Assembly: GCA_021205695.1 (NCBI GenBank) | Contig: JAJPXB010000047.1 | Coordinates: 62,001-126,000, forward strand | Direction of reading: 5' to 3' | Source: Clostridiales bacterium | GTDB lineage: Bacteria > Bacillota > Clostridia > Oscillospirales > Oscillospiraceae | DNA length: 64,000 nt | In this document: positions 42,499-50,563 of the stretch, in pieces | Layout of the letters: each line of letters opens with the position of its first letter | Numbering within the stretch: position 1 is the first letter of the stretch | Translations under genes and position numbers: made by a program | The notes under the pieces: model-generated | Told to the model about the DNA's origin: nothing | The model's database searches: none | What the model saw: the letters and a program-made list of their open reading frames with translations, nothing else

Positions 42499-43161
42499 AT
42501 GAGCACGAGAAAGCAGTACGATCTGGAACTGAAAAACCTGTCCTCTCATCTGGTTCAGATGTCTGTCCGGGCAGTGGAGGCGGTAGAGCACGCTGTGACC
42601 GCGCTAAAGACCTATGACAAGGGCCTGGCCCGGGCGGTCATCCAGGGGGACAATGAGATCAATGCCATGGAGCGGGACATCGAGCAGCGCTGCCTGAAGC
42701 TGCTGCTGATGCAGCAGCCGGTGGCCAGCGATCTGCGGCAGGTCAGCGCCACCATGAATATGATCGTGGATATCGAGCGTATCGGGGACGAGGCGGTGGA
42801 CGTCGCTGAACTGGCTCTCCGCCATGAGGAGTGCAGCATCCCCCAGATGCGGGATGATGTGGTGACCATGGCCTCCGTGGCCTGCGGGATGGTGGATTCC
42901 GCCGTCACCAGCTATGTCACCGACGACCGCTCCCTGGCGGAGGCCACCATGCGCCGGGACGACGTGGTGGACGACTGGTTTGTCCGGCTCCGCAGCGAGC
43001 TGGGCCAGTACCTCATCGACCACCCCGCCGACATCGACGAGGTGATCGACTATCTGATGATCATCAAGTACCTGGAGCGGGTGGGGGACCATTCGGTCAA
43101 CCTCTGCGAGTGGGTGGGCTTCAAGCTCACCGGAGAGCTGAAGAGCACCCGGATGTTCTGA
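42499..43161 (+). CDS. phoU: phosphate signalling protein PhoU
   Basis: A 220-residue two-bundle helical protein from ATG 42499 (AAGGAGG); the track ORF beginning at 42109 is another frame of pstB joined to it. The metal-binding repeats are DIERIGDEAVDVAE and YLERVGDHSVNLCEW, and QPVASDLRQVSATMNMI is characteristic. It restrains the Pst transporter and PhoR signalling when phosphate is sufficient. Last gene of the operon. Confidence 0.95.
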   Translation: MSTRKQYDLELKNLSSHLVQMSVRAVEAVEHAVTALKTYDKGLARAVIQGDNEINAMERDIEQRCLKLLLMQQPVASDLRQVSATMNMIVDIERIGDEAVDVAELALRHEECSIPQMRDDVVTMASVACGMVDSAVTSYVTDDRSLAEATMRRDDVVDDWFVRLRSELGQYLIDHPADIDEVIDYLMIIKYLERVGDHSVNLCEWVGFKLTGELKSTRMF

Positions 43162-43192
43162 TCGCTTTGGGCAGACGGGATTTTGGACAGCG

Positions 43193-43227
43193 GTGCCGGA
43201 CAGAACCGGGGTGGTTCTGTCCGGCAC
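43193..43227 (+). terminator. hairpin after phoU
   Basis: Perfect 15-bp stem GTGCCGGACAGAACC / GGTTCTGTCCGGCAC; a T run follows only after about 20 bp. Confidence 0.7.
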
Positions 43228-43255
43228 TCCGTCTGTCCGGCGGCCACTTTTTTCC

Positions 43256-43284
43256 TTGACAGGTCAGGGAAAAACGAATATACT
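43256..43284 (+). promoter_or_regulatory. sigma-A promoter of greA-lysS
   Basis: TTGACA, 17 bp, TATACT: a near-perfect consensus, 117 bp before greA. Confidence 0.85.
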
Positions 43285-43400
43285 ATTCAGACAATGAATT
43301 ACTATGCCTGTGCCATTTCAGGTGTGGAGGGCGGACAGACCGACCTTCCGCTCCGGGAATGGGACATTTGATTGATTTCACAAGGAAAGGTGATTGGACA

Positions 43401-43880
43401 ATGGCAAACCCGGTCAAGCTGACTCCTGCCCGGCTGAAAGAGCTGCAGGACGAGATGGTATGGATGAAGACGGTGCGGGAGAAGGAGGTGGCCGACCAGA
43501 TCAAGGAGGCCCGCTCCTTCGGCGACCTGTCGGAGAACAGTGAGTACGACGAGGCGAAAAACGAGCAGGGCAAGCTGTACTCCCGGGAGGCCGAGGTACA
43601 GGCCATCCTGGACAACTATGTGCTCATCGAGGAGACCGCCTCTGACGACACCGTCATCGGCCTGGGCTGCACCGTCACCGTACGCGACCTGGACATGGAG
43701 GAAGAGGAGGAATACCACATCGTTGGCTCTCAGGAGGCCGACCCCATGAGTGGCTGTATCTCCGAGGAGTCCCCCTTCGGCAAGGCCCTGATGGGCAAGG
43801 AGGTAGGCGACGAGGTCACTGTGGAGGCCCCCATGGGCGAGCTGCGGTACAAGGTGCTGAATATCGCCGTCATTCACTGA
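43401..43880 (+). CDS. greA: transcription elongation factor GreA
   Basis: Started at ATG 43401, 14 codons after the track start, giving 159 residues, the usual length. N-terminal coiled coil with SFGDLSENSEYDEAKNEQ, whose acidic tip enters the RNA polymerase channel. C-terminal FKBP-like domain with GSQEADPMSGCISEESPFGK and GKEVGDEVTVEAPMGELRYK. It rescues backtracked polymerase. The lysS gene follows after 22 bp, a common clostridial arrangement. Confidence 0.96.
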   Translation: MANPVKLTPARLKELQDEMVWMKTVREKEVADQIKEARSFGDLSENSEYDEAKNEQGKLYSREAEVQAILDNYVLIEETASDDTVIGLGCTVTVRDLDMEEEEEYHIVGSQEADPMSGCISEESPFGKALMGKEVGDEVTVEAPMGELRYKVLNIAVIH

Positions 43881-43902
43881 TGATTTGAGGGAAACGGAAG
43901 AA

Positions 43903-45393
43903 ATGGGAAAGAAATACAACCCCGACGCGGGCAAGAGCGCCAGTGAGCTGCTCCAGATCCGCCGGGATAAGCTCACCGCCCTCCAGGAGGCGGGCCGGGA
44001 CCCCTTTCGGGAGACCCGGTATGATGTCGACACCCACGCTGCCGACATCACAGACCGCTATGACGAGATGGAGGGGAAGATCGTCTCTGTCGCCGGGCGT
44101 CTGATGAGCAAGCGGGGAATGGGCAAGGTATCCTTCTGCGACCTCCAGGATAAGTCCGGACGGGTGCAGCTCTATGTCCGCCGGGACCTGGTGGGGGAGG
44201 AGTCCTACGCCTGGTTCAAAAAGTACGACATCGGCGACATTGTGGGCGTCCGCGGTCAGGTGTTTAAGACCGAGATGGGGCAGATCTCTGTCCGCGCCCA
44301 CGAGGTCACCCTCCTGTCCAAGAGTCTGACGCCCCTGCCGGAGAAGTTCCATGGCCTTACGGACAAGGAGCTGCGTTACCGTCAGCGTTATGTGGATCTC
44401 ATCATGAATCCGGAGGTGAAGGACACCTTCGTCAAGCGCTCCCAGATCATCCGGGAGATCCGCAACTTCCTGGCGGAGCGGGACTTCATGGAGGTGGAGA
44501 CCCCTACCCTGGTGAGCAATGCAGGAGGAGCCGCCGCACGGCCCTTTGTGACCCACTACAACGCGCTGGACGTGGACGTGAAGCTGCGCATCTCCCTGGA
44601 ACTCTACCTGAAGCGGCTCATCGTGGGCGGCCTGGAGCGGGTATATGAGATCGGGCGGGTCTACCGCAACGAGGGCATGGACACCCGGCACAACCCAGAG
44701 TTCACTCTGATGGAGCTGTATCAGGCGTATACCGACTACAACGGCATGATGGAGCTGACTGAGAGTATGTTCCGCTATCTGGCGGAGCGGGTCTGCGGCT
44801 CTACCACCATCACCTATGCCGGTACCGAGATCGACCTGGGCAAGCCCTTTGCCCGGATGACCATGAACGAGGCGGTCCGGAAGTACGCCGGGGTGGACTT
44901 TGACCAGGTCAGCACCGACGAGGAGGCCAAGGCCATCGCCGACGCCCATGAGATCGCCTACGAGCCGCGGCACACCAAGGGGGACATCATCAACCTGTTC
45001 TTTGAGGAGTACTGCGAGAAGGAGCTGGTGCAGCCCACCTTTATCATGGATCACCCTCTGGCCATTTCCCCTCTGACGAAAAAGAAGCCGGACGACCCGG
45101 AGAAGGTGGAGCGGTTCGAGCTGTTCATCAACACCTGGGAGATGTGCAACGCCTACTCCGAGCTGAACGACCCCATCGACCAGCGGGCCCGCTTCGCCCA
45201 GCAGGACGCCAACGCGGCGGCAGGGGACGAGGAGGCGGAGCATACGGACGAGGATTTCCTGAACGCCCTGGAGCTGGGTATGCCCCCCACCGGCGGCATC
45301 GGCTACGGCATCGACCGCCTGGTCATGCTGCTGACAGACAGCGCGGGGATACGGGACGTGCTGCTGTTCCCCACGATGAAGCCATTGGAATAG
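43903..45393 (+). CDS. lysS: lysyl-tRNA synthetase (class II)
   Basis: Started at ATG 43903 (the track's TTG 43885 lies in the ribosome binding region), 496 residues. It has the OB-fold anticodon domain (GRLMSKRGMGKVSFCDLQD, RDLVGEESYAWFKKYDIGD) and the class II catalytic core. Core motifs: TPTLVSNAGGAAARPFVTHY, motif 2 YRNEGMDTRHNPEFTLMELY, and motif 3 PPTGGIGYGIDRLVMLLTDS. The 3' end borders the integrative element remnant. Confidence 0.96.
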   Translation: MGKKYNPDAGKSASELLQIRRDKLTALQEAGRDPFRETRYDVDTHAADITDRYDEMEGKIVSVAGRLMSKRGMGKVSFCDLQDKSGRVQLYVRRDLVGEESYAWFKKYDIGDIVGVRGQVFKTEMGQISVRAHEVTLLSKSLTPLPEKFHGLTDKELRYRQRYVDLIMNPEVKDTFVKRSQIIREIRNFLAERDFMEVETPTLVSNAGGAAARPFVTHYNALDVDVKLRISLELYLKRLIVGGLERVYEIGRVYRNEGMDTRHNPEFTLMELYQAYTDYNGMMELTESMFRYLAERVCGSTTITYAGTEIDLGKPFARMTMNEAVRKYAGVDFDQVSTDEEAKAIADAHEIAYEPRHTKGDIINLFFEEYCEKELVQPTFIMDHPLAISPLTKKKPDDPEKVERFELFINTWEMCNAYSELNDPIDQRARFAQQDANAAAGDEEAEHTDEDFLNALELGMPPTGGIGYGIDRLVMLLTDSAGIRDVLLFPTMKPLE

Positions 45394-45449
45394 TGAAAAC
45401 ACAATATATTGTATGCTATTTCAACAGAGATTACTATATATTGTGTTAC

Positions 45450-45789
45450 AACTCTGGTGCCATCCCCGCATTGACAGCAATTTGACAGCAAATTTTTGAA
45501 GAATGACGCATCGCTGTGAAGCGTTGTGTATTTCAGACGAAACTGCATAAGGGTCAGGCAAGACCTGTGAGCACTTCTTGGAGTTATCTGAGGAGTGCTC
45601 TTTTTTCGTTCAGGCAGTCAGCTTCTGTCAGACAGTCAAATCAAAATCAGGAGGATACCACCATGAGTGACAACTACAAACCCATCAAAAGCATGAAGGA
45701 GATTCCCGACCAGCTTCGAAAGCTGCGGCGGGAGTACATCCGCTATCAGCAGGCGGAGCTGATCTACAGCCTGTCCTATAAGAAGCTGC
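45450..45789 (+). repeat. direct repeat copy A (leader + start of DUF6462-type gene)
   Basis: About 340 bp nearly identical to 49004-49344, starting AACTCTGGTG and including the TTGACAGCAATTTGACAGCA motif, a GAGCACTTCTTGGAG...GTGCTCTTTTTT hairpin and the first 42 codons of the gene. Confidence 0.9.
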
Positions 45790-45926
45790 TGGAGCTGGCA
45801 AGCGAAGCCGGAGCCATTTACCGCTTTGACAGCACTGTCCTCATCAACAGAGAGATTTTTGACACCTATCTGGAACGGTTTCACGAACCGGCAACCAGGG
45901 ATGACAAGGACGGTGATGACGAGTGA
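45663..45926 (+). CDS. DUF6462-type small DNA-binding (excisionase-like) protein 1
   Basis: An 87-residue protein from ATG 45663 (AGGAGG). MSDNYKPIKSMKEIPDQLRK ... YRFDSTVLINREIFDTYLER has the winged-helix/MerR-like excisionase pattern (short helices then VLINREIFDTYL) of small proteins in clostridial integrative elements. The stop overlaps the start of the second copy (GTGA). Family name from memory; the role as excisionase or activator is inferred. Confidence 0.75.
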   Translation: MSDNYKPIKSMKEIPDQLRKLRREYIRYQQAELIYSLSYKKLLELASEAGAIYRFDSTVLINREIFDTYLERFHEPATRDDKDGDDE

Positions 45927-46168
45927 GCGGCAACGTGTGGATGTTTTCCGACCAGATTGACGATGAGGACATGGAGTTTATGCAGCACGAATTTGTGACC
46001 TACAATATGGCCTGCAGTTACTATCGGCTGGGGCTAAAGCCCGTCACCCGTATGGCGCATGAATGTGGGGCAGTCTACAAAATCGGCAAGAAGGTGCTGA
46101 TACGGCGGAGTGTTTTTGAAGCGTATCTGCGGGAGCAGAGAAAGGTTGATGGTGAAAATGATGGCTGA
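45923..46168 (+). CDS. DUF6462-type small DNA-binding protein 2
   Basis: An 81-residue protein with GTG start coupled to the previous gene. FMQHEFVTYNMACSYYRLGL then AHECGAVYKIGKKVLIRRSV and FEAYLREQRK follow the same pattern as protein 1, so the two are paralogues in tandem. Its end overlaps the start of tnpV (ATGATGGCTGA). Confidence 0.75.
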   Translation: MSGNVWMFSDQIDDEDMEFMQHEFVTYNMACSYYRLGLKPVTRMAHECGAVYKIGKKVLIRRSVFEAYLREQRKVDGENDG

Positions 46169-46538
46169 ATGGGAGAAACGCATCTGCGAGAATGGAATTG
46201 ACTATGTACTTGTTGGGGACTACTACATCCCCGATCTGAAGCTGCCAGAGGAGCGCCGTCCCATTGGAAAATGGGGGCGGCTGCACCGGGAATACCTGAA
46301 GGAGAATCGGCCACTCCTCTATACCGACATGGTGATCTCCGGTGAGATATGGACGTACCTGGCTGACCTGAACGAACAGGCATAGGCAAGGCTGGAGCTT
46401 ATCATCGAACAGATGAAAGAGGCCGAGGGTGTGACCGAGGACTTGAAGCGCCGTGACCAGATGGGCTGGGTCGGTGCTATGAACAGTATCCGCAACCGGG
46501 CGGAGGAAATCATCAAGGCAGAGATGATTTACCGATAA
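46161..46538 (+). pseudogene. tnpV interrupted by an amber codon
   Basis: MAEWEKRICENGIDYVLVGD, YYIPDLKLPEERRPIGKWGR, LHREYLKENRPLLY and IWTYLADLNEQA are an intact TnpV N-terminal part. TAG then replaces the expected CAG at 46383-46385. The same frame continues ARLELIIEQMKEAEGVTEDL and MNSIRNRAEEIIKAEMIYR to TAA 46538. A single nonsense mutation thus separates it from a full 125-residue protein. Confidence 0.85.
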
Positions 46539-46745
46539 GGCCATATGGAACAGCAAGAAGCCGTCTCTTTGGAGGCGGCTTCTTCTGCTTTTCCGGTGAA
46601 AAATATCAAAAGTTGCCCTATTGTGTCTAATGATAGCCCTGCCAGGGCCACTACAAGACCGCAAAGGTCTGTTAAAATGGAACATGAAAAGGCACCCGTG
46701 AAGGAGAATACAAGCCCGGCGAGAAAGCCATATGTCTGAAAAGTA

Positions 46746-46781
46746 ATACTGCTGGTACCATTGAAGTAGTACCAACAGTAT
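46746..46781. repeat. imperfect inverted repeat
   Basis: ATACTGCTGGTAC and GTACCAACAGTAT, 13-bp arms with one mismatch and a 10-nt loop, between tnpV and the SDR fragment. It could be a terminator remnant or element end. Confidence 0.5.
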
Positions 46782-46859
46782 CACTACAGAAAAACGGATA
46801 ATTGATATAATTGGACTATAGAGGCTTACAGCAATAATCTAATATAACAAGAGCTTCCT

Positions 46860-47366
46860 TTGGCGTCGAAAAGGCCAAAAGTAGACCTATTGGTGACGCT
46901 GTCTGCTATCCTCTATTACATGCAGTATGTGATGAACATCAACCTGGGTGGGCCGATGCGCTATATTCGGGAGGCTCTAAAGTATTTCCTGCCAAAGAAC
47001 GACGGTGTGATCATCAACATCTCCTCTGTGAACGGCACCCGCCCATTCTGCGGCGCAAGCTACACCTCTACGAAGGGCGCGATCAACACCCTGACAAAAA
47101 ACGTGGCTATGCGGCTGATTGACACAAATATCCGCTGCAATGCGGTAGCACCTGGCGCAACAGTCACGCCTGCGCACCTTGCCAACAAAGCCGGGGAGCA
47201 GCCGGGTGGTGCAAAAATGCTGGAACACAGCGGTCACTTTGTATACTTCCCCGGCCCGGAGTGCGACCCTATCGATCAGGCGTATGCCTGCCTGTATCTC
47301 GCCAGCAAGATGGGGCGTCATGTAAAGGGCCAGGTTTTACAGGTGTGTAACGGAGCGTTCCTGTAA
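46860..47366 (+). pseudogene. short-chain dehydrogenase (SDR) fragment lacking the N-terminal Rossmann motif
   Basis: From about residue 22 the sequence follows classical SDRs: MNINLGGPMRYIREALKYFL, GVIINISSVNGTRPF, the catalytic Ser plus YTSTK (Tyr-x3-Lys), IDTNIRCNAVAPGATVTPAH. The cofactor-binding TGxxxGIG part is missing and the upstream bases do not encode it in any frame. The C-terminus looks complete. Probably a truncated gene left in the island. Confidence 0.75.
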
Positions 47367-47414
47367 GAGACCATAATGTGCGGACATTATTGCCCGTCAT
47401 TGTAGGAGGCAAAT

Positions 47415-47807
47415 ATGGAGTATCGTACCTTGCCCCACGGGGGCGAAAAAATCAGCGTGATCGGAATGGGTTCTTCTGTGATCGGGGAACGTCCGGAGGA
47501 AGAAATCATTGAAACCGTCCGTTCCGCTATGGAAAGCGGCATCAACTATTTTGATATGGCAGGCGGTCATGCGACGATTTTTGATGCTTACGGCAAAGCC
47601 ATGGAAGGAAAACGGGGTCAGGTCTATTTGCAGGTTCACTTCGGTGCAGATTATACTTCTGGGGAATACGGCTGGACGACCAACCTGAAGAAAATAAAAG
47701 AATCTGTGCGGTGGCAGTTGGAAAAACTGCGGATGGACTACATTGACTTTGGCTTTATCCATTGCATGGACGAGGACAGAGACCTGAACACCTATATCGT
47801 CTTCTGA
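47415..47807 (+). pseudogene. aldo/keto reductase N-terminal fragment
   Basis: MEYRTLPHGGEKISVIGMGS, INYFDMAGGHATIFDAYGKA (catalytic Asp and Tyr region) and LRMDYIDFGFIHCMDEDRD are typical of ferredoxin-type clostridial aldo/keto reductases of about 370 residues. The frame ends after 130 codons, just where integrase sequence begins, so the gene was cut by insertion or deletion. AGGAGG precedes the ATG. Confidence 0.78.
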
Positions 47808-47875
47808 GCGGAGGCGTTTGAATAGGTGCTGCTTTATGCCGTAAACTGCGGCGTAAAGTCGTTCGCATTTTTTCC

Positions 47876-48724
47876 CTTCAGCGTACTAATTTTCGACATC
47901 AGGTACTTGATCTGGCTGTGGAGGACAACTACTTAAGGACGAACATCTCAGATAATGCCCTGAAGGAGTTGAAGCAGTCCCATGTATTTGAGGGGGAACA
48001 CCGCAAGGCACTGACGATGGATGAGCAACAACTGTTGATGTCGTATCTGCGAAACAGCGAGCAGTACCGGCATTGGCTTCCTATCATCACAGTAATGATC
48101 GAAGGCGGGCTTCGTGTTGGTGAGGCTACCGGCCTTAGATGGGAGGACGTTGATCTGGAGAATGGATTGATTGACATCAACCACACCCTGGTTTATTATA
48201 ATCACAGGGTTGGGGGATGTTACTTCGCTATCAACACTCCCAAAACAGCAGCCGGCTGCCGAAAGGTTCCAATGACCAAGGCAGTAAAAGAAGCGTTCAT
48301 TGAGGAACGGAACTATCAAATGCTGCATAGTATTTCCTGCAACGTTAGGATTGATGGGTATACGGATTTCGTGTTCGTCAATCGTTTTGGGAATGCGCAG
48401 CATCAGGGAAGCCTTAATAAAGCGATTCGCAGGATTATTCGGGACTGCAACCAAGAGGTTCTGGATCGGCTTGCCGCAGGCAGAATCAGAAAGAAGGACG
48501 TAGTGCTGCTGCCCAAGTTTAGCTGTCATTCACTTCGCCACACCTGTGCGACAAGACTGTGTGAGGCTGGTGTAAACATGAAAGTCGTGCAGGATATTCT
48601 GGGCCATGCAGATATTTCTACGACTATGAACATTTACACCGATGTGACGAAGGAGTTCAGGCAGCAAGAGTTTGGTCGTCTTGATGAGTTTCTGAAAGTC
48701 GAGGGTCATCTGGGCGAAGAATAA
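47876..48724 (+). pseudogene. tyrosine integrase lacking its N-terminal region
   Basis: The ORF track starts at GTG 47918, but the reading frame matches integrases back to about 47876 (LQRTNFRHQVLDLAVEDNYL). The catalytic domain is complete: GGLRVGEATGLRWEDVD (Arg I), KFSCHSLRHTCATRL (HxxR), LGHADISTTMNIYTDV (His and catalytic Tyr). It resembles Tn916-type integrases. The arm-binding and most of the core-binding domain are missing, so it is probably inactive. Confidence 0.85.
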
Positions 48725-49003
48725 GGGATACCAAATTACACAATAAGATGTCTCTGAAATTGTGAAAAAGGGACTTACCACTCAACTTACCACCATCTTA
48801 CCACCAAAGCGCAACAGCCTGTAAAAAGATATGAGAACATATGTATTGAGCAGGTCAGAAACTCCCCCAAATATGAACTTATATCAAGGTGTGACAGGTT
48901 GAAAAAGGGATTTTGAAGCAGTCCCGACGATAAAGCCCGTCGACCAGTAAAACCACAATATGTTGTGTTTGTTATAGTAAGAATACACAATATGATGCGC
49001 CAT

Positions 49004-49344
49004 AACTCTGGTGTCATCCCCGTATTGACAGCAATTTGACAGCAAAATTTTGAAGAATGACGCATCGCTACGAAGCGTTGTGTATTTCAGACGAAACTGC
49101 ATAAGGGTCAGGCGAGACCTGGGAGCACTTCTTGGAGATGATCCGAGGGGTGCTCTTTTTTCGTCCAGGCGGTCAGCTCTCGTCAGACAGTCAAATCAAA
49201 ATCAGGAGGATACTACCATGAGCGACAACTACAAACCCATTAAAAGCATGAAAGAGGTTCCCGACCAACTGCGCAAGCTGCGACGGGAGTACATCCGCTA
49301 TCAGCAGGCAGAGCTGATCTACAGCCTGTCCCACAAGAAGCTGC
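49004..49344 (+). repeat. direct repeat copy B
   Basis: Counterpart of 45450-45789 about 3.55 kb away in the same orientation, with scattered substitutions. Confidence 0.9.
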
Positions 49345-49406
49345 AAAATATTTTTGAGGCATGTCTGCGGTCGCAGAGAAAGGTTGAGGGTGAATACGAT
49401 GGCTGA
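49218..49406 (+). CDS. hybrid DUF6462-type protein made by an in-frame deletion
   Basis: A 62-residue ORF (ATG 49218, AGGAGG) whose first 42 residues equal protein 1 (MSDNYKPIKSMKEVPDQLRK). Its last part, FEACLRSQRKVEGEYDG, equals the end of protein 2. Compared with copy A, about 321 bp (45790-46110) are missing, keeping the frame. The DNA-recognition wing is lost, so function is doubtful. Confidence 0.6.
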   Translation: MSDNYKPIKSMKEVPDQLRKLRREYIRYQQAELIYSLSHKKLQNIFEACLRSQRKVEGEYDG

Positions 49407-49476
49407 AAGGAAGAAAGGCATTCGTGAGAACGGGATTGATTATATGCTCGTTGGAGATTGCTGCATGTATCACTAG
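49399..49476 (+). pseudogene. tnpV 5' remnant
   Basis: MAERKKGIRENGIDYMLVGD then CCMYH and stop: the first 20 codons of a second tnpV copy, joined to other sequence. Confidence 0.7.
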
Positions 49477-49689
49477 AAAAGCGGGCGGAGCGTATCGTCA
49501 AGTTCTACGGAGAGAGCGATGTAAAGCCAGAAAAGAGCCTGCTGGATAAGGACAAGTGGAGAAAATCTACTATCAGTTTACACTGATACGGAATGGGGCG
49601 ACGCCACCCGCTATGACATCGCCCTGGATAGCGGTAGGTTCGGCATTGAGAAGTGCGTGGATATTATTGCAGACTTATACCAGCAGTAA
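49464..49689 (+). pseudogene. remnant of a cytidylate kinase-like protein
   Basis: Two frames joined read HVSLEKRAERIVKFYGESD and, after a frameshift, YTDTEWGDATRYDIALDSGR and FGIEKCVDIIADLYQQ to TAA 49689. This is the C-terminal third of cytidylate kinase-like (PF13189-type) proteins. At least one frameshift; no N-terminal P-loop part present. Confidence 0.65.
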
Positions 49690-50007
49690 TAACGTTGAAA
49701 GCTCTATAAAATTACCGACGCATCTGGATGCTAAGAAAAGTATGAGACGGTGAACGGTATCGTTTTACCACCCTCGTTCCAGGTCATATTGTAGCAAGTA
49801 ATGCTTCAGTATATACCTCCGCTGCTTGTTGGTGGCCTGCTGCCCCCAAGCCCCTGCGAATCCCGACCTGTTTGAGTCGGGGGTTTAAGCCGCCTTCGGC
49901 GTCGCCCAGTTTGCGTTCAGTTTTTTCACCCGCTAACTGCTGAACGCAAAAAATCCAGGGTCTATGGTTCAGAATACCGTAGCCCTCGGAATAGGTCGTG
50001 CTGGTCA

Positions 50008-50180
50008 TCACTGGCTTTCTTTCTGCTGCTCATTCCTATCGGACTGCTCGATCTTGATGTCCAAGAATCGCTCCACATTGCTTTTCGCTGTGAGCAGGCA
50101 AATCTTTTTTTGGCCGCTTTCTAGCCACAGTAGAGCTTTTTGCTTTCCGCAGCCAGTGTAGCGTATTCCTGTTTGTTTTG
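50008..50180 (-). pseudogene. relaxase C-terminal remnant
   Basis: On the minus strand LQNKQEYATLAAESKKLYC and, in another frame, SNVERFLDIKIEQSDRNEQQ then KESQ and stop. This resembles the C-terminal tail of MobA/MobL-type relaxases of clostridial integrative elements. It is broken by frameshift and stop. Confidence 0.5.
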
Positions 50181-50432
50181 TAGAATCCTGTCAGATTATC
50201 TGTGCCAGACTCCACTGACTGACGCTTAACTTCTGGTTCGTATAAATGGCTTTTATGCGGAAAAAAGCTGTTTGTATCATCTATCCCATGTTTGCATACT
50301 CACTCACGGATTGCCTTTTATTCTATTCTGTTCCGCCCTGCCGTTTCGCTCATGCAGGCCTCGTCGACAGGATACATTCGAACGATCCTGCTCTTTTCCA
50401 CTGCGCTTAGCGCCTGCTTATGAGGTATCCCC

Positions 50433-50492
50433 ATGCTCCCTCCACGGCTAACAGTGCTTTTGTTGTTTCACTGCCTCTCGTAGAGGGAGCAT
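50433..50492. repeat. inverted repeat at the right edge of the island
   Basis: ATGCTCCCTC and GAGGGAGCAT separated by 40 bp. The 50190-50430 stretch before it contains no gene or recognisable remnant. Confidence 0.45.
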
Positions 50493-50563
50493 ATCATATC
50501 ATATCAGCGTCGGCAGGTGCTCTCTTTTCCCAGTCGGGCGGGAGACGTAGCATGGCGGCCGTT

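Larger units (their letters stand above)
45394..50500. mobile_element. degraded integrative element (excisionase-like genes, TnpV, partial integrase, relaxase remnant)
   Basis: A 5.1-kb island between lysS and the HTH regulator made of mobile-element pieces: two DUF6462-type genes, tnpV with a nonsense codon, a tyrosine integrase lacking its N-terminus, a deleted second copy of the excisionase-like module, and fragments of SDR, aldo/keto reductase, cytidylate kinase-like and relaxase genes. Lower GC than the flanks. No complete transfer or integration set remains. Boundaries are approximate and no clear att repeats were found. Confidence 0.7.
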
